DNA of 64,000 nucleotides from Nostoc sp. 'Peltigera membranacea cyanobiont' 210A. Its GTDB lineage: Bacteria; Cyanobacteriota; Cyanobacteriia; Cyanobacteriales; Nostocaceae. Below, piece after piece: positions 1-8,577 of this stretch. The DNA lies in NCBI RefSeq assembly GCF_002246015.1, contig NZ_NOLJ01000003.1, positions 796,743 through 860,742 of the forward strand, read 5' to 3'. How positions within the stretch are numbered: position 1 is the first letter of the stretch; every line of letters starts with the position of its first letter. The position numbers and the translations under genes were made by a program. The notes under the pieces are model-generated. The model did no database searches. It was not told where the DNA came from and worked only from the letters and a program-made list of their open reading frames with translations.

Positions 1-486
1 GGTATGCAGTGCTAGAGTAATTTGATGGTAATCTTTGCCTTTGCTGTCCTTGAGAAATTGCCAAGTTTTTTGATTAAAAACATCAGGTAATCCCTTTGGA
101 TAGTAACCAGCATTAGCAATCAATTTTCCAGAAATATCAAAAAAACGTATATAGTAACTGGTTTTAGTAACGATACCAAGAAGATGACGTTTAGAATGTG
201 GCTGTTGTTGAATACAATTACTAGCTCCAGTTCCACAGTTATCTAGATTTGGAAATAATTGATGTGCAAAAGGTTCTAAACGTCCAGGTGATTGTAGTTT
301 TAGTTCGATACTGTCATGCAGTGTCCCGCCTACAGACTCGATTTCACTGTCTAAAGCCACCACATGGGCATGGAACACTGCTCGATAAAAACCGAACACA
401 CATAGGCTTAAAATTAAACCCATAACGATGGCATAATACAAAGCCAAACGAATACGGGTGAGCCGAAACAGCTTATTCTGATTCAT
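1..486 (-). CDS. Sensor histidine kinase, N-terminal part (RppB-like), cut by window edge
   Basis: Only the first 162 codons are visible; the gene runs off the left edge with its frame still open. The product starts MNQNKLFRLTRIRLALYY, followed by a hydrophobic segment at about residues 10-32 and a periplasmic-looking region containing GGTLHDSIELKL. This N-terminus resembles the RppB/NrsS type of cyanobacterial metal- or redox-responsive sensor kinase; that is from memory of the family. Dimerisation and ATPase domains lie outside the window. Its ATG is inside the end of the response regulator gene (14-nt overlap), so the two are co-translated. The copper genes around it suggest metal sensing, but the ligand cannot be read from the sequence. 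Confidence 0.75.
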   Translation of the reverse strand, partial: MNQNKLFRLTRIRLALYYAIVMGLILSLCVFGFYRAVFHAHVVALDSEIESVGGTLHDSIELKLQSPGRLEPFAHQLFPNLDNCGTGASNCIQQQPHSKRHLLGIVTKTSYYIRFFDISGKLIANAGYYPKGLPDVFNQKTWQFLKDSKGKDYHQITLALHT

Positions 487-1192
487 TGTTGAGATTAAGA
501 CGATATCCCATACCGTGCAAAGTTTCAATTGAGTTAGTACAGCCGCTATTAGTTAGTTTGCGACGTAACAAACGTATTTGCGCCGCCACTACATTGCTAC
601 TAGATTCCGCATTAACTTCCCAAATCTGGTTACGAATTTGTTCGGTAGTAACAATTTGCTTGGGATGCTTCATAAAATACTCTAACAGTTGGAACTCTTT
701 ATTAGTTAAAGGAATCCTTTGCTGTTCACCCGTGGTATTTTGTCTTACAACTGTACTGTCGCCATAATCTAGAGTCAAGTTACCAACAGTCAATTGTTGG
801 GGTTGAAAATGCGGAGAGCGACGCTGCAAAGCCCGTAATCGTGCCAGTAGTTCTACCATACCGAATGGCTTTACCAAGTAGTCGTCAGCACCTGCGTCTA
901 ATCCGGCTACTTTATCTTCCATTCTATCTCTAGCAGTTAGCATCAGGATAGGAAGAGGATTTACTTTGTAACGCAGTCTTTTGCACAATTCTAAACCAGT
1001 AATTCCGGGAAGCATCCAATCAAAAATTGCTACTGTATATTGTGCCGAGCTATTTTCTAAGTAAGCCCATGCTTCATTACCATCCATTACCCAATCAACT
1101 AAGTATTTTTGTTGATTTAAGGTGCGCTTGATAGCAGCCCCTAAATCCGGCTCATCTTCGACTAGCAGCACCCTCATATCATAAAGATTCAT
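473..1192 (-). CDS. rppA: OmpR/PhoB-family response regulator (RppA/CopR-like)
   Basis: 239 aa. Receiver domain at about residues 6-120: acidic pocket VEDE (residues 11-14), phospho-acceptor Asp58 in FDWMLPG and the switch lysine in YLVKPFG. Winged-helix DNA-binding domain at about 135-232 (LTNKEFQLLEYFMKHP, then RLLRRKL and LHGMGYRL). An internal ATG at Met6 is an alternative start. It overlaps the downstream sensor kinase. A TTTCAT-N5-TTTCAT repeat sits 68 bp before the start, suggesting autoregulation. The sequence is closest to what I remember as RppA, but the repeated box and a CopM homologue in the same island also fit the CopR of Synechocystis. The symbol is tentative; membership of the OmpR family is secure. 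Confidence 0.85.
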   Translation of the reverse strand: MNLYDMRVLLVEDEPDLGAAIKRTLNQQKYLVDWVMDGNEAWAYLENSSAQYTVAIFDWMLPGITGLELCKRLRYKVNPLPILMLTARDRMEDKVAGLDAGADDYLVKPFGMVELLARLRALQRRSPHFQPQQLTVGNLTLDYGDSTVVRQNTTGEQQRIPLTNKEFQLLEYFMKHPKQIVTTEQIRNQIWEVNAESSSNVVAAQIRLLRRKLTNSGCTNSIETLHGMGYRLNLNNESE

Positions 1193-1259
1193 TGTAAACT
1201 TGTGATGTAAGCATAGTTTGCAACAGGAATACCCCTATAAATAGGTTGACAGAAGTTTA

Positions 1260-1276
1260 TGAAATTAGGATGAAAT
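1260..1276 (-). promoter_or_regulatory. TTTCAT-N5-TTTCAT direct repeat before the response regulator
   Basis: Two TTTCAT half-sites, 11 bp apart centre to centre (one helical turn), 68 bp upstream of the response regulator start. This is the typical layout for OmpR-family binding. From memory, CopR of Synechocystis was reported to use a near-identical repeat; that should be checked. Confidence 0.6.
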
Positions 1277-1463
1277 TCTTAAAAATTAGGATTAAGCTAT
1301 ACAAGACCTAACAGTAGTCTAGTATCTTAGCGATACATAATTAAATAGAAAAGACTCAGTAGACCAACTTGCTAAAATAGGGTGTGAACTTAGTTTGAGG
1401 AGTTATAGAAACTAAGTTTTGCAAGATATCTATTGAGTCAATTATAATTTTTACACGTAAATA

Positions 1464-1480
1464 TGAAATCAAGATGAAAT
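1464..1480 (-). promoter_or_regulatory. Second TTTCAT-N5-TTTCAT repeat in the same gap
   Basis: Same motif and spacing, 272 bp before the response regulator start. No ORF was found on the minus strand between this box and 1277. The gap also holds an inverted repeat (arms AACTTAGTTT at 1387-1396 and 1409-1418). The box could serve an untranslated RNA, be a distal site for the regulator gene, or be a relic. Confidence 0.4.
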
Positions 1481-1605
1481 TTTAATTAATTCAACAAAAT
1501 TTATGAAATTTGTTGCCATTAATTAGTTGATTTACAAGTAAACTTAGTCTTTTGACTCTAACTTTAGTTAGATGTTATGCAAGACATATCATAGTGGCTG
1601 CTTAT

Positions 1606-1671
1606 TCACCGAGCAAAGAACTGATTCATTAATCTTGCAACATTAGTTGCCACAGCAATAAAATTTTTCAT
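1606..1671 (-). CDS. Possible 21-aa small protein behind a response-regulator box
   Basis: A short ORF beginning MKNFIAVATNVARL and ending QFFAR, with AGGAAAA a few bases before the ATG as a plausible ribosome binding site. A TTTCAT-N5-TTTCAT box lies 61 bp upstream, about the same distance as for the response regulator. The peptide is weakly amphipathic and basic. I do not recognise it. Arguments for it being real are the ribosome binding site and the box; the argument against is its small size. Confidence 0.35.
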   Translation of the reverse strand: MKNFIAVATNVARLMNQFFAR

Positions 1672-1731
1672 TTTGATTTTCCTGAAAAATTAGTTCAATT
1701 TACTTTCTATTATTAGTTTGACATTCACAGA

Positions 1732-1748
1732 TGAAATCTCAATGAAAT
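1732..1748 (-). promoter_or_regulatory. TTTCAT-N5-TTTCAT repeat before the 21-aa ORF
   Basis: Same direct repeat and 11-bp period. It lies just past the stop of the DUF2808 gene at 1779, so its only downstream candidate before the response regulator is the small ORF at 1606-1671. Confidence 0.5.
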
Positions 1749-1778
1749 CCCATAGTTTTTTAGTAAAAAAAGGTTGTA

Positions 1779-2264
1779 TTAGTAAGTACGAAACCAAGCA
1801 ACACCTATGGGAATTTCTGCATCGATGCCAACCTCTGTAGCTGAGAAGCTGTAGACAGAACCATTACCAAGATTGCGTCTTTTTATTCTTTTAAGGTCAA
1901 TCTCCAACTTAGTGTTAGGAGCGACTGGTTCGGCGAAAGCTAGTAGTATTGTTTTACCGTTGACAGATACATTAGTGTTAATTTTCTGCCCCTTTTCATC
2001 CACGACATCGATATCCTGAATGTTATTACTTATAGTTACATTGTCTGGAACTTTGACAAGTATTTGGGTAACAGCTTTGCTATTTTGGGGAACGTGTAAA
2101 CGGAAAGTATGTCTAAAAATTCCCCAGCGTGTGGGAGGAAATTGTGAATTTCCATCAATATGGGGAACCCTACCATCATCTGTTCCAGCATTTGCATAGC
2201 TAGGAGCAATAATAACTGTGCTATTCAGAGTCAATACAATCGCGTAAATCAATGACCTCTTCAT
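1779..2264 (-). CDS. DUF2808 secreted protein, copy 1
   Basis: 161 aa from the ATG at 2264, which has GGAG in front; a TTG four codons upstream is less likely. A signal peptide (MKRSLIYAIVLTLNSTVIIA, cleavage after the YANA region) is followed by a DUF2808 body: HTFRLHVPQ, DEKGQKIN, FAEPVAPNTKLEIDL and a C-terminal EIPIGVAWF. DUF2808 is a cyanobacterial exported family of unknown function. The second copy at 2551 is clearly paralogous, and both have the response-regulator repeat upstream, so a periplasmic role in metal stress is a reasonable inference. Confidence 0.8.
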   Translation of the reverse strand: MKRSLIYAIVLTLNSTVIIAPSYANAGTDDGRVPHIDGNSQFPPTRWGIFRHTFRLHVPQNSKAVTQILVKVPDNVTISNNIQDIDVVDEKGQKINTNVSVNGKTILLAFAEPVAPNTKLEIDLKRIKRRNLGNGSVYSFSATEVGIDAEIPIGVAWFRTY

Positions 2265-2500
2265 ATTTATCTCCAAAATAATTAAACCCGTTAGTTAAAG
2301 TGCAGGTTCATGCATTGTGAGTGAATCTGCTCTTAATAGATAGATTAAAACTTGGCAAAGCTATATTTAACTACCCCCCTTTGTACAGCCGTTACTCAGG
2401 AGAAGTAGGTAGTTAGCTTGCCCTTATCAAGTTCAAATCGTCGGTGATGTTTTTGCAAAAGAGGTATGCTACCTCTATCTACTAGCATGACAAGTCATCA

Positions 2501-2517
2501 TGAAATCAAGATGAAAT
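2501..2517 (-). promoter_or_regulatory. TTTCAT-N5-TTTCAT repeat before DUF2808 copy 1
   Basis: Direct repeat 237 bp before the gene start. The bases next to it (TGAC, A or G, AGTCA-like) match those beside the box of DUF2808 copy 2, so the two promoters were probably duplicated with their genes. Confidence 0.55.
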
Positions 2518-2550
2518 TTTAACAGTTATACATTAAAATCTACAAATAAA

Positions 2551-3030
2551 TTAAAATGGAGAAAATTGAGCTATACCTACAGGAATCTCTACGTCATTAC
2601 CAACGACTTTAGCCGAAAGATGGTAGATGGAATTAGAACCAAGAATTGGTTGTTGTACTTTGTTGAGATTTATTTGCAACTTAGTAGTGCTAGAAGTAAC
2701 TGGTTCAGGAAAATCTATAACAATTCTTTTACTCTTTAGAGAGATATTGATTTTGATTTTTTGACCTTTATCATCCAACACGTCAATATCATTACTTACA
2801 GCAACTGTGGATGGAGCATCAATAATTAGCTGGGAAAGAGCCTTACCATTTTTAGGAACGTGTAACTGGAATGTCTGTTTAACAAGTTGCCAGCCAGCAG
2901 GAGTAGACTGCAAACCATTGTCAATATTAGCAACCTTATTATTATCCGTTTTCGCATTTGCATAGCCAGCATAAATCAGAGCTGCGGTAGCTACACTACA
3001 TACGGCAGCAGAAACCAGTGTTCTCTTCAT
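2551..3030 (-). CDS. DUF2808 secreted protein, copy 2
   Basis: 159 aa: signal peptide (MKRTLVSAAVCSVATAALIY, predicted cleavage near YANA) and a DUF2808 domain with HVPKNGKALSQLIIDAP, VLDDKGQKIKI, FPEPV and VEIPVGIAQF. The order of conserved segments matches copy 1. Exported to the periplasm or cell surface; biochemical function unknown. It has its own response-regulator repeat 92 bp upstream, so it is probably transcribed separately from copy 1. Confidence 0.8.
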   Translation of the reverse strand: MKRTLVSAAVCSVATAALIYAGYANAKTDNNKVANIDNGLQSTPAGWQLVKQTFQLHVPKNGKALSQLIIDAPSTVAVSNDIDVLDDKGQKIKINISLKSKRIVIDFPEPVTSSTTKLQINLNKVQQPILGSNSIYHLSAKVVGNDVEIPVGIAQFSPF

Positions 3031-3121
3031 CTTGACTGTTAAATTAACAAACTATGTCAACTAGATTGAAGATTTATTCTTAACGAATGAACCTTTACAA
3101 AACCAGCTTGACAGGTCACTA

Positions 3122-3138
3122 TGAAATTAAGATGAAAT
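3122..3138 (-). promoter_or_regulatory. TTTCAT-N5-TTTCAT repeat before DUF2808 copy 2
   Basis: Direct repeat with 11-bp period, 92 bp before the start at 3030. Confidence 0.6.
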
Positions 3139-3180
3139 AACAGCTCAAAAAAAGAAATTTAAGATTGCAAAGCAGAAAGT

Positions 3181-3212
3181 AAAAAAATCCCGTTTTCATT
3201 AAGAGAACGGGG
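3181..3212 (-). terminator. Rho-independent terminator after the outer-membrane remnant
   Basis: On the minus strand a CCCGTT/AACGGG stem is followed, after one A, by seven T. It lies about 160 bp after the stop of the remnant at 3372 and separates it from the DUF2808 promoter. Confidence 0.6.
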
Positions 3213-3371
3213 TCGAGGCTTTGTATGCAAAGATTTTTTTGTCTATCTGCTCATCAGTGTGGGTTCAATTACTCTAAGCACCCATAATCCTGATTAGACA
3301 TCTCCAGAAATTAGGTTTTCACCTAGACAGGATAATGGTTTGAGATTCTTTTTCGGAGATATCTATTAGGT

Positions 3372-3647
3372 TTAAAAGCGTACTGATAAGCCAATAAAAG
3401 GCTGGAAATCATCAGCCGCCTCCGTAGGCCTCATACCAAATGCAGTTTTGCCCCCGTCATTGCCCCAAAAGTTGACCTTCACACGAGCCGTAATGTCACC
3501 AAAGCCAGAACGTTCTTCTGTACCGCCTCCTTTTGGTTTAGTACGCTGAACTGTATAAACTTCCGGGATGACTTGCAAATCGACGTTATTAGTTAAACCA
3601 ACTTTGAAGTTAGGAATGAAATAATTAAAAGTTTGGACTCGTATCAT
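3372..3647 (-). pseudogene. Remnant of a Phenol_MetA_deg-type outer-membrane protein
   Basis: 91 codons without a signal peptide. The middle (FKVGLTNNVDLQVIPEVY, then GFGDITARVKVNFWGNDGG) and the end (ADDFQPFIGLSVRF) match the putative MetA-pathway/transporter outer-membrane family, whose members are usually about 250-300 aa. The N-terminus is missing, and KTAFGMRP appears to join the middle directly to the C-terminal strand, indicating an internal deletion. I read it as a decayed gene. Confidence 0.55.
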
Positions 3648-3746
3648 TAGGTAGATGCCCTTACACCGACAATAGCCTAACGTGAATTATTAGAAGTATA
3701 ACTACAGCTTTATAAATGATTCATTTATTTAGTTAAGGAGAAAATT

Positions 3747-3867
3747 ATGACTACAACTACGAATCTATCCTTGAAACTAGCATTTAAGCTTGTTTAGAAT
3801 GCCTGCGTGACTGCGATCGCTACTACCCAAGCCTCATTAATAGGGAAATACAGGTGTAATTCCGTAG
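3747..3867 (+). pseudogene. Broken start of a secreted protein
   Basis: AAGGAG lies 6 bases before an ATG that opens MTTTTNLSLKLAFKLV, then a TAG at 3795. Reading on in frame gives NACVTAIATTQASLIGKY, which together with the first part resembles a signal peptide with one nonsense codon. The rest of the gene is not recognisable. It could also be a short leader peptide. Confidence 0.25.
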
Positions 3868-3929
3868 ATGCTTTGGGCACATCTCATGCGATATTTTTGA
3901 AACCATTAAAAAGAATTTGGCAAAATCCC

Positions 3930-3961
3930 TTGACTCTCCAGCCAGCTAGAGAGTCTAAGAT
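3930..3961 (+). promoter_or_regulatory. MerR-type metal promoter upstream of the copZ/copA region
   Basis: -35 TTGACT (3930-3935) and -10 TAAGAT (3956-3961) are 20 bp apart, longer than a normal spacer. The spacer carries the inverted repeat ACTCTC/GAGAGT. Overlong spacer plus dyad is the mark of promoters twisted open by MerR-family regulators such as ZntR, CadR and CueR. Confidence 0.7.
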
Positions 3962-3983
3962 GAATTCATGAAGTAAACATTTC

Positions 3984-4082
3984 AGACAATCTAAAGCTGT
4001 AACAGTTCGTGTACTTCCAGTTATGCCATCTGAAACAGCAATCAAACAAGCGATGTCTATGACGGGCTATGACGCTCGTTAG
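3984..4082 (+). pseudogene. C-terminal remnant of a CopZ-like HMA domain
   Basis: The frame ending at TAG 4080 reads SKAVTVRVLPVMPSETAIKQ then AMSMTGYDAR. This lines up with the second half of the intact CopZ at 4284 (TKIVLVDTNADETVIKEAI, TTAGYSVS). The metal-binding CxxC half is absent and a dispersed repeat follows directly. It sits where the first gene of the MerR-controlled unit would be expected. Confidence 0.4.
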
Positions 4083-4186
4083 CGAGTGCGTCTCCAACAG
4101 GAGAAGACTCGCTAACGCAACTCTTGGAGACGCTACGCGTAGCTTGCTTCCCCGTAGGGGGACGCTATCGGCATCGCTAACTCTGG
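4074..4186 (+). repeat. Dispersed palindromic repeat cluster
   Basis: Short inverted segments of the type GAGACGCTACGCGTAGC, CCCCGTAGGGG and TTAGCGAGTGCG/CGCTAACG. The same word family recurs near 20000-20210 and 29980-30130. These are typical dispersed repeats of Nostoc-like genomes. No gene is seen here. Confidence 0.6.
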
Positions 4187-4283
4187 TTATCCTGCTAGCT
4201 AAAGCCGTAAACCATTTGAGTCTTCAACTCCTGATTTTCTTAACTCCATCTTTTTACTATCCAAGTTCAAGGTTTTTAACATT

Positions 4284-4478
4284 ATGACACTCCAAATAAA
4301 AGTTCCTAATATGGCTTGCTCTGCTTGTGGAGACACCATTACTAAAGCAGTCTTGACTGTTGATCCTACTGCTACGGTTCAAGCAGATCCAAAAACGAAA
4401 ATCGTCTTAGTAGATACAAATGCTGACGAAACAGTTATTAAGGAAGCAATTACTACTGCTGGCTATTCTGTCAGTTAA
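4284..4478 (+). CDS. copZ: CopZ-like copper chaperone (HMA domain)
   Basis: 64 aa, a single heavy-metal-associated domain. It opens MTLQIKVPNMACSACG with the metal site MxCxxC (Cys12 and Cys15) and ends in the usual ITTAGYSV strand. Such proteins bind Cu(I) in the cytosol and pass it to a P1B ATPase, here the next gene 158 bp downstream. The ATG follows a T-rich stretch with no strong ribosome binding site. No separate promoter is obvious between this gene and the copper ATPase. Confidence 0.85.
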   Translation: MTLQIKVPNMACSACGDTITKAVLTVDPTATVQADPKTKIVLVDTNADETVIKEAITTAGYSVS

Positions 4479-4636
4479 AAGCCATCAACAAAGGAAAGCA
4501 GAGCAAGGCAACGCCTAGTAAAGTTGCCTGAAAAGCACACAGGCAAAGCTAAGTATAACGGCACTCGGCTATTAATCACACCAAAACACCGTTTTTAGAA
4601 CTCAGTTAAAGCAAGGGCTGAGGAGCATATTTAACT

Positions 4637-6898
4637 ATGGATACTCTGAGTCTTAAACTTCGAGGCATGAGTTGTGCCTCCTGTGCTAACAACATCGAAG
4701 AGGCAATCCGCTCTGTTCCAGGGGTGAGCGACTGTAACGTTAACTTTGGCGTGGAACAGGCTACTATTCAATACGATCGCAAACGCACTAATCTAGAAAC
4801 AATCCAAGCCGCCATAGATGCTGCTGGATACTCATCTTACCCACTCCAAGAACAAGAAATGATTACGGGAGAAGATGATGCCGAAAAAAACGCCCGTGAA
4901 GCAGAATTACGCATACTTACCCGTAAAATTGTTGTAGGAGCAATCCTCAGCACTTTGCTTCTACTAGGGTCAATTTCTGCCATGACAGGGCTAAACCTGC
5001 CTGGGATTCGCGCATTATGGTTAGATAATCCGTGGGTACAATTAGTACTGGCAACCCCTGTCTTATTCTGGTGCGGTGCAGACTTTTTTAAAAATGCCTG
5101 GAAAGCCTTTAAACGTCATACAGCAACAATGGATACCTTGGTTGCGATGGGTACTGGTGCAGCGTATTTTTATTCACTCTTTGCTACTGTTTTTCCCGGA
5201 TTTTTTACCTCTGCTGGATTAATGCCTGATGTTTACTATGAAGCAGCAGCAGTAATTACCACCTTAATTCTGCTAGGCAGGCTATTTGAGAATCGGGCGA
5301 AAGGACAAACTTCTGAAGCTATCCGCAAACTCATCGGTTTGCAAGCTAGAAATGCCAAAGTAATCCGAGATGGTCAAGAAATTGATGTTCCTATCCAGGA
5401 AGTTCAGATTGGTGATGTAATTTTAGTGCGTCCTGGCGAAAAAATTCCTGTTGATGGAGAAGTAGTAGAGGGTGCTTCCAACGTTGATGAAGCGATGGTG
5501 ACTGGTGAGAGTTTGCCAGTCAAAAAGCAACCGGGGGATGAAGTGATTGGAGCCACAATTAACAAAACAGGTAGCTTTAAATTCCGAGCAACCCGCGTTG
5601 GTAAAGACACTTTTTTGTCTCAAATCGTCAAAATGGTGCAACAAGCTCAAGGCTCTAAAGCACCAATTCAACGTTTAGCAGATCAAGTAACGGGATGGTT
5701 TGTACCGGTAGTCATAGCCATTGCGATCGCAGCCTTCGTCATTTGGTTTAATGTTATGGGCAACTTGACATTAGCCCTAATCACCACAGTCGGAGTGCTA
5801 ATTATCGCCTGTCCCTGTGCCTTGGGTTTAGCTACTCCAACTTCAGTAATGGTAGGAACCGGCAAGGGAGCAGAAAATGGTATTTTAATTAAAGGTGCTG
5901 AAAGTTTAGAACTCGCTCATAAAATCCAGACCATTGTGCTAGATAAAACTGGAACTTTAACACAGGGAAAACCCACTGTTACTGACTTTATGACTGTTAA
6001 TGGTACAGCTAATAGTAACGAGTTAAAACTTTTGCAATTGTCAGCGTCTCTAGAACGAAATTCAGAACATCCATTGGCTGAAGCGGTGGTTAGGTATGCC
6101 CAATCTCAGCAAGTGGAACTGACAGAGGCTAAGAAATTTGCAGCTAACGCGGGGAGTGGTGTTCAAGGCATTGTTTCAGACCATTTAGTACAAATTGGTA
6201 CTCAACGTTGGATGGAAGAATTAAATATCGACACCCACAATCTCCAAGAGCGTAAAACCTCTCTGGAAGCTGCTGGTAAAACAGCTATTTTAATTGCTGT
6301 GGATGGAACAATTCAAGGCTTGATGGGAATTGCTGATGCACTTAAACCTTCTTCAGTAGCAGTTGTGAGAACGCTACAAAAGTTAGGTTTAGAGGTAGTT
6401 ATGTTAACAGGGGATAATCGCAAAACAGCAGAAGCGATCGCTAGCGAAGTTGGTATCACACGAGTATTTGCAGAAGTTCGACCAGACCAGAAAGCGGCTC
6501 AAATACAGGCATTGCAAGCAGAGGGGAAAATCGTCGCAATGGTGGGTGATGGCATCAATGATGCGCCAGCACTGGCTCAAGCCAACGTGGGGATTGCAAT
6601 TGGTACAGGGACAGATGTAGCGATCGCAGCCAGTGATATCACTCTGATTTCTGGAGATTTGCAAGGTATTGTCACCGCAATTCAATTGAGCCGCGCCACT
6701 ATGCAGAATATCCGCCAAAATCTCTTCTTTGCCTTTATTTACAACGTGGCTGGGATTCCCATTGCTGCTGGAGTTTTGTTTCCGATCTTTGGTTGGCTAC
6801 TCAACCCCATTATTGCAGGTGGGGCAATGGCTTTTAGTTCCGTTTCTGTTGTTACGAATGCCTTACGCTTGCGTAACTTTCACCCCAAAAATATCTAA
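4637..6898 (+). CDS. copA: Cu+-exporting P1B-type ATPase
   Basis: 753 aa, full length for the family. One N-terminal HMA domain with CxxC (Cys13, Cys16), paired helices before the actuator domain ([12 protein letters not shown]), actuator motif VTGESLPV, membrane CPC metal site at about 392-394, phosphorylation site DKTGT at about 436, SEHPLAEAV nucleotide-domain motif and GDGINDAPA at about 637-645. CPC with an N-terminal HMA marks the Cu(I)/Ag(I) subgroup. It pumps copper from the cytosol into the periplasm or thylakoid lumen. It lies between copZ and a cupredoxin-like gene on the same strand, probably under the MerR-type promoter at 3930. Confidence 0.93.
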   Translation: MDTLSLKLRGMSCASCANNIEEAIRSVPGVSDCNVNFGVEQATIQYDRKRTNLETIQAAIDAAGYSSYPLQEQEMITGEDDAEKNAREAELRILTRKIVVGAILSTLLLLGSISAMTGLNLPGIRALWLDNPWVQLVLATPVLFWCGADFFKNAWKAFKRHTATMDTLVAMGTGAAYFYSLFATVFPGFFTSAGLMPDVYYEAAAVITTLILLGRLFENRAKGQTSEAIRKLIGLQARNAKVIRDGQEIDVPIQEVQIGDVILVRPGEKIPVDGEVVEGASNVDEAMVTGESLPVKKQPGDEVIGATINKTGSFKFRATRVGKDTFLSQIVKMVQQAQGSKAPIQRLADQVTGWFVPVVIAIAIAAFVIWFNVMGNLTLALITTVGVLIIACPCALGLATPTSVMVGTGKGAENGILIKGAESLELAHKIQTIVLDKTGTLTQGKPTVTDFMTVNGTANSNELKLLQLSASLERNSEHPLAEAVVRYAQSQQVELTEAKKFAANAGSGVQGIVSDHLVQIGTQRWMEELNIDTHNLQERKTSLEAAGKTAILIAVDGTIQGLMGIADALKPSSVAVVRTLQKLGLEVVMLTGDNRKTAEAIASEVGITRVFAEVRPDQKAAQIQALQAEGKIVAMVGDGINDAPALAQANVGIAIGTGTDVAIAASDITLISGDLQGIVTAIQLSRATMQNIRQNLFFAFIYNVAGIPIAAGVLFPIFGWLLNPIIAGGAMAFSSVSVVTNALRLRNFHPKNI

Positions 6899-6920
6899 TA
6901 ATTATGGAGGAATTTAGCAA

Positions 6921-7442
6921 ATGTTCAATAAAAGTGAGATTTTTGGGAGCATTGCCGGGTTAGGACTTCTGTTTGGTACAGCATCAAGCGTAGCAACAGC
7001 ACAAATACCAACCGAAATGCCCGTACATTCATCAGAGCAGACCAGTCAATTTCGCCGTATTGAGCAACCACTAGCATTAAAAGTCGGCGTTACTTTGGGC
7101 GGTTTAGGATTAATTGGATTGGAACTGTGGTGGTTTCTATTCAGTAAAAATAAAGCCACAAAAGCTAATTCCAGCCAAGGAATACAAGAGCTAACAATTA
7201 ATGTAGATGGAGGCTATGAACCTTCTCGTGTGATTGTAAAATCTGGTCAACCTGTACGGCTAAATTTCTTTCGCCGCGACCCCAGTAGCTGTTTGGAGAA
7301 AGTGTTACTACCTGATTTTCATATTGCTCAAGATTTAGCTCTCAATCATGTCACTCCCATTGAATTTACACCTTCCAAACCAGGTCAATATCAATTTACC
7401 TGTGGGATGAATATGTTTCGTGGTGTGGTGGAAGTTCAATAG
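6921..7442 (+). CDS. Membrane-anchored cupredoxin-like protein
   Basis: 173 aa, 22 bp after the ATPase with a strong GGAGGA ribosome binding site, so in the same operon. A first hydrophobic segment (residues about 5-27) and a second (about 55-72, LKVGVTLGGLGLIGLELWWF) precede a cupredoxin-type domain: ELTINVDGGYEPSRVIVKSG, RRDPSSCLEK, IEFTPSKPGQYQFTCGMNMF. The Cys-Gly-Met group near the C-terminus and the earlier Cys suggest copper binding, though a classical type-1 His set is not complete. The likely role is to take copper released by the ATPase outside the cytoplasm. Confidence 0.75.
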   Translation: MFNKSEIFGSIAGLGLLFGTASSVATAQIPTEMPVHSSEQTSQFRRIEQPLALKVGVTLGGLGLIGLELWWFLFSKNKATKANSSQGIQELTINVDGGYEPSRVIVKSGQPVRLNFFRRDPSSCLEKVLLPDFHIAQDLALNHVTPIEFTPSKPGQYQFTCGMNMFRGVVEVQ

Positions 7443-7609
7443 AGAGGTAACAATAACCTTTTAATAATTATGTCTCGAAACATACAAAATGAAGGTGAAT
7501 TTCTTATTAGGTGGGGACTAAAGATTAAAAACAAAGGCAATGCTATTTGTGCAAATTAAAAAGGCAACAGCTTACAAGCGATCGTTCTCAAACCAGAAAA
7601 ACTTTTGAT

Positions 7610-8230
7610 TCAGCAACTAGCTGTTGCTACCATCAATCCCCATATCAACCCGAAACGAACTTTATTAGCGCGACAAATGTTAAAACCTGCGGATGTAAGT
7701 AGCTGATGAAATTCAGCTTGGGAATAACACTGCTTGTATGCTGGATCAAAAACTTTCAGAATGATGTCGCATATTTGACACAATAAATAATCTCTGCACC
7801 AATCCAAAATCACTAATTTACCATCAGGCTTCAGAACCCTTTTCATTTCTGCTAATGCAGCGTCAGGCTCATCAAAATAGTGAAACGAACTAGCAGATAT
7901 GACCACATCGAAACTGTTACTTGCAAAAGGTAATACTGAGGCTGGTGCGTTGTAAAACGAGACATTAGGGTAGTTACAACATTTTTGTTTAGCCATGAGT
8001 AGCATCTTGTCTGAAATGTCTACCCCAACCATCTGTTGCATCGGCTGTTCAATTAAAATTAGCCGCTCAAACTCCCCTGTCCCACAAGCGATATCCAGTA
8101 CAACATCTGACGGAGATATCTGTACCCAGCTTTTGAGAAATGACAACGTATTAGCAATGTAATTGCTCCAGCGTTGGTCATATATTGCTGCCAACCGATC
8201 GTACTGTTTGCGAACTTTAGTTTCGGTCAT
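7610..8230 (-). CDS. Class I SAM-dependent methyltransferase
   Basis: 206 aa. SAM-binding motif I VVLDIACGTGEFE, acidic loop VGVDISDKM, motif IV region FDVVISASSFHYF and post-motif EMKRVLKPDGKLVILDW are all present in the order of the Methyltransf_11/25 families. The substrate is not evident; the several cysteines are not arranged as in arsenite methyltransferases. It lies opposite to the copper ATPase operon and next to the truncated MerR gene, so a link to metal stress is possible but not shown. Confidence 0.8.
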   Translation of the reverse strand: MTETKVRKQYDRLAAIYDQRWSNYIANTLSFLKSWVQISPSDVVLDIACGTGEFERLILIEQPMQQMVGVDISDKMLLMAKQKCCNYPNVSFYNAPASVLPFASNSFDVVISASSFHYFDEPDAALAEMKRVLKPDGKLVILDWCRDYLLCQICDIILKVFDPAYKQCYSQAEFHQLLTSAGFNICRANKVRFGLIWGLMVATASC

Positions 8231-8341
8231 ACGGAAACTCTAGATTCTTTCATAAGCAAAAATACATACTTAAGTATAACGACTTCATAGTAGCCTGTGC
8301 GATCATCAAGGTTTCAGCATTGCTTTAATATTTTTGATTAC

Positions 8342-8577
8342 TTACTGAATGATAGGACATATCGTATCCTTTCGTTTACCTGTAAACTTATCCCAACCTG
8401 AGAGTAAACCTGTTAGTTCATCTCTTAAAGTTAATAGCTCTTCAATCTGGTGATCAATTTCATTTACCTTATCTTCTAGCTTTTGTTTAACTTCACCACA
8501 AGGGAGTTTTCCTTGATCATATATATTAAGAATATCTCCGATCTCTTCAAGACTAAGACCAAGATTTTGCGCCCGTT
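8342..8577 (-). pseudogene. C-terminal stump of a MerR-family regulator
   Basis: Reading from about 8575 to the stop at 8342 gives RAQNLGLSLEEIGDIL, then YDQGKLPCGEVKQKL, an antiparallel coiled-coil stretch ending LLTLRDELTGLLSGW, and CPIIQ. This is the second half of a MerR-family metal regulator, with the usual Cys at the start of the dimerisation helix and a second near the C-terminus. The whole DNA-binding domain is missing. At 8571-8577 the sequence changes abruptly into an RND pump fragment on the other strand, with a TAA directly in front of the MerR frame. It cannot bind DNA as it stands. Confidence 0.65.

Noticed and set aside
7470..7559. A 29-codon ORF after the cupredoxin gene
   Set aside because: No good ribosome binding site, no family likeness and no control signal; probably chance.
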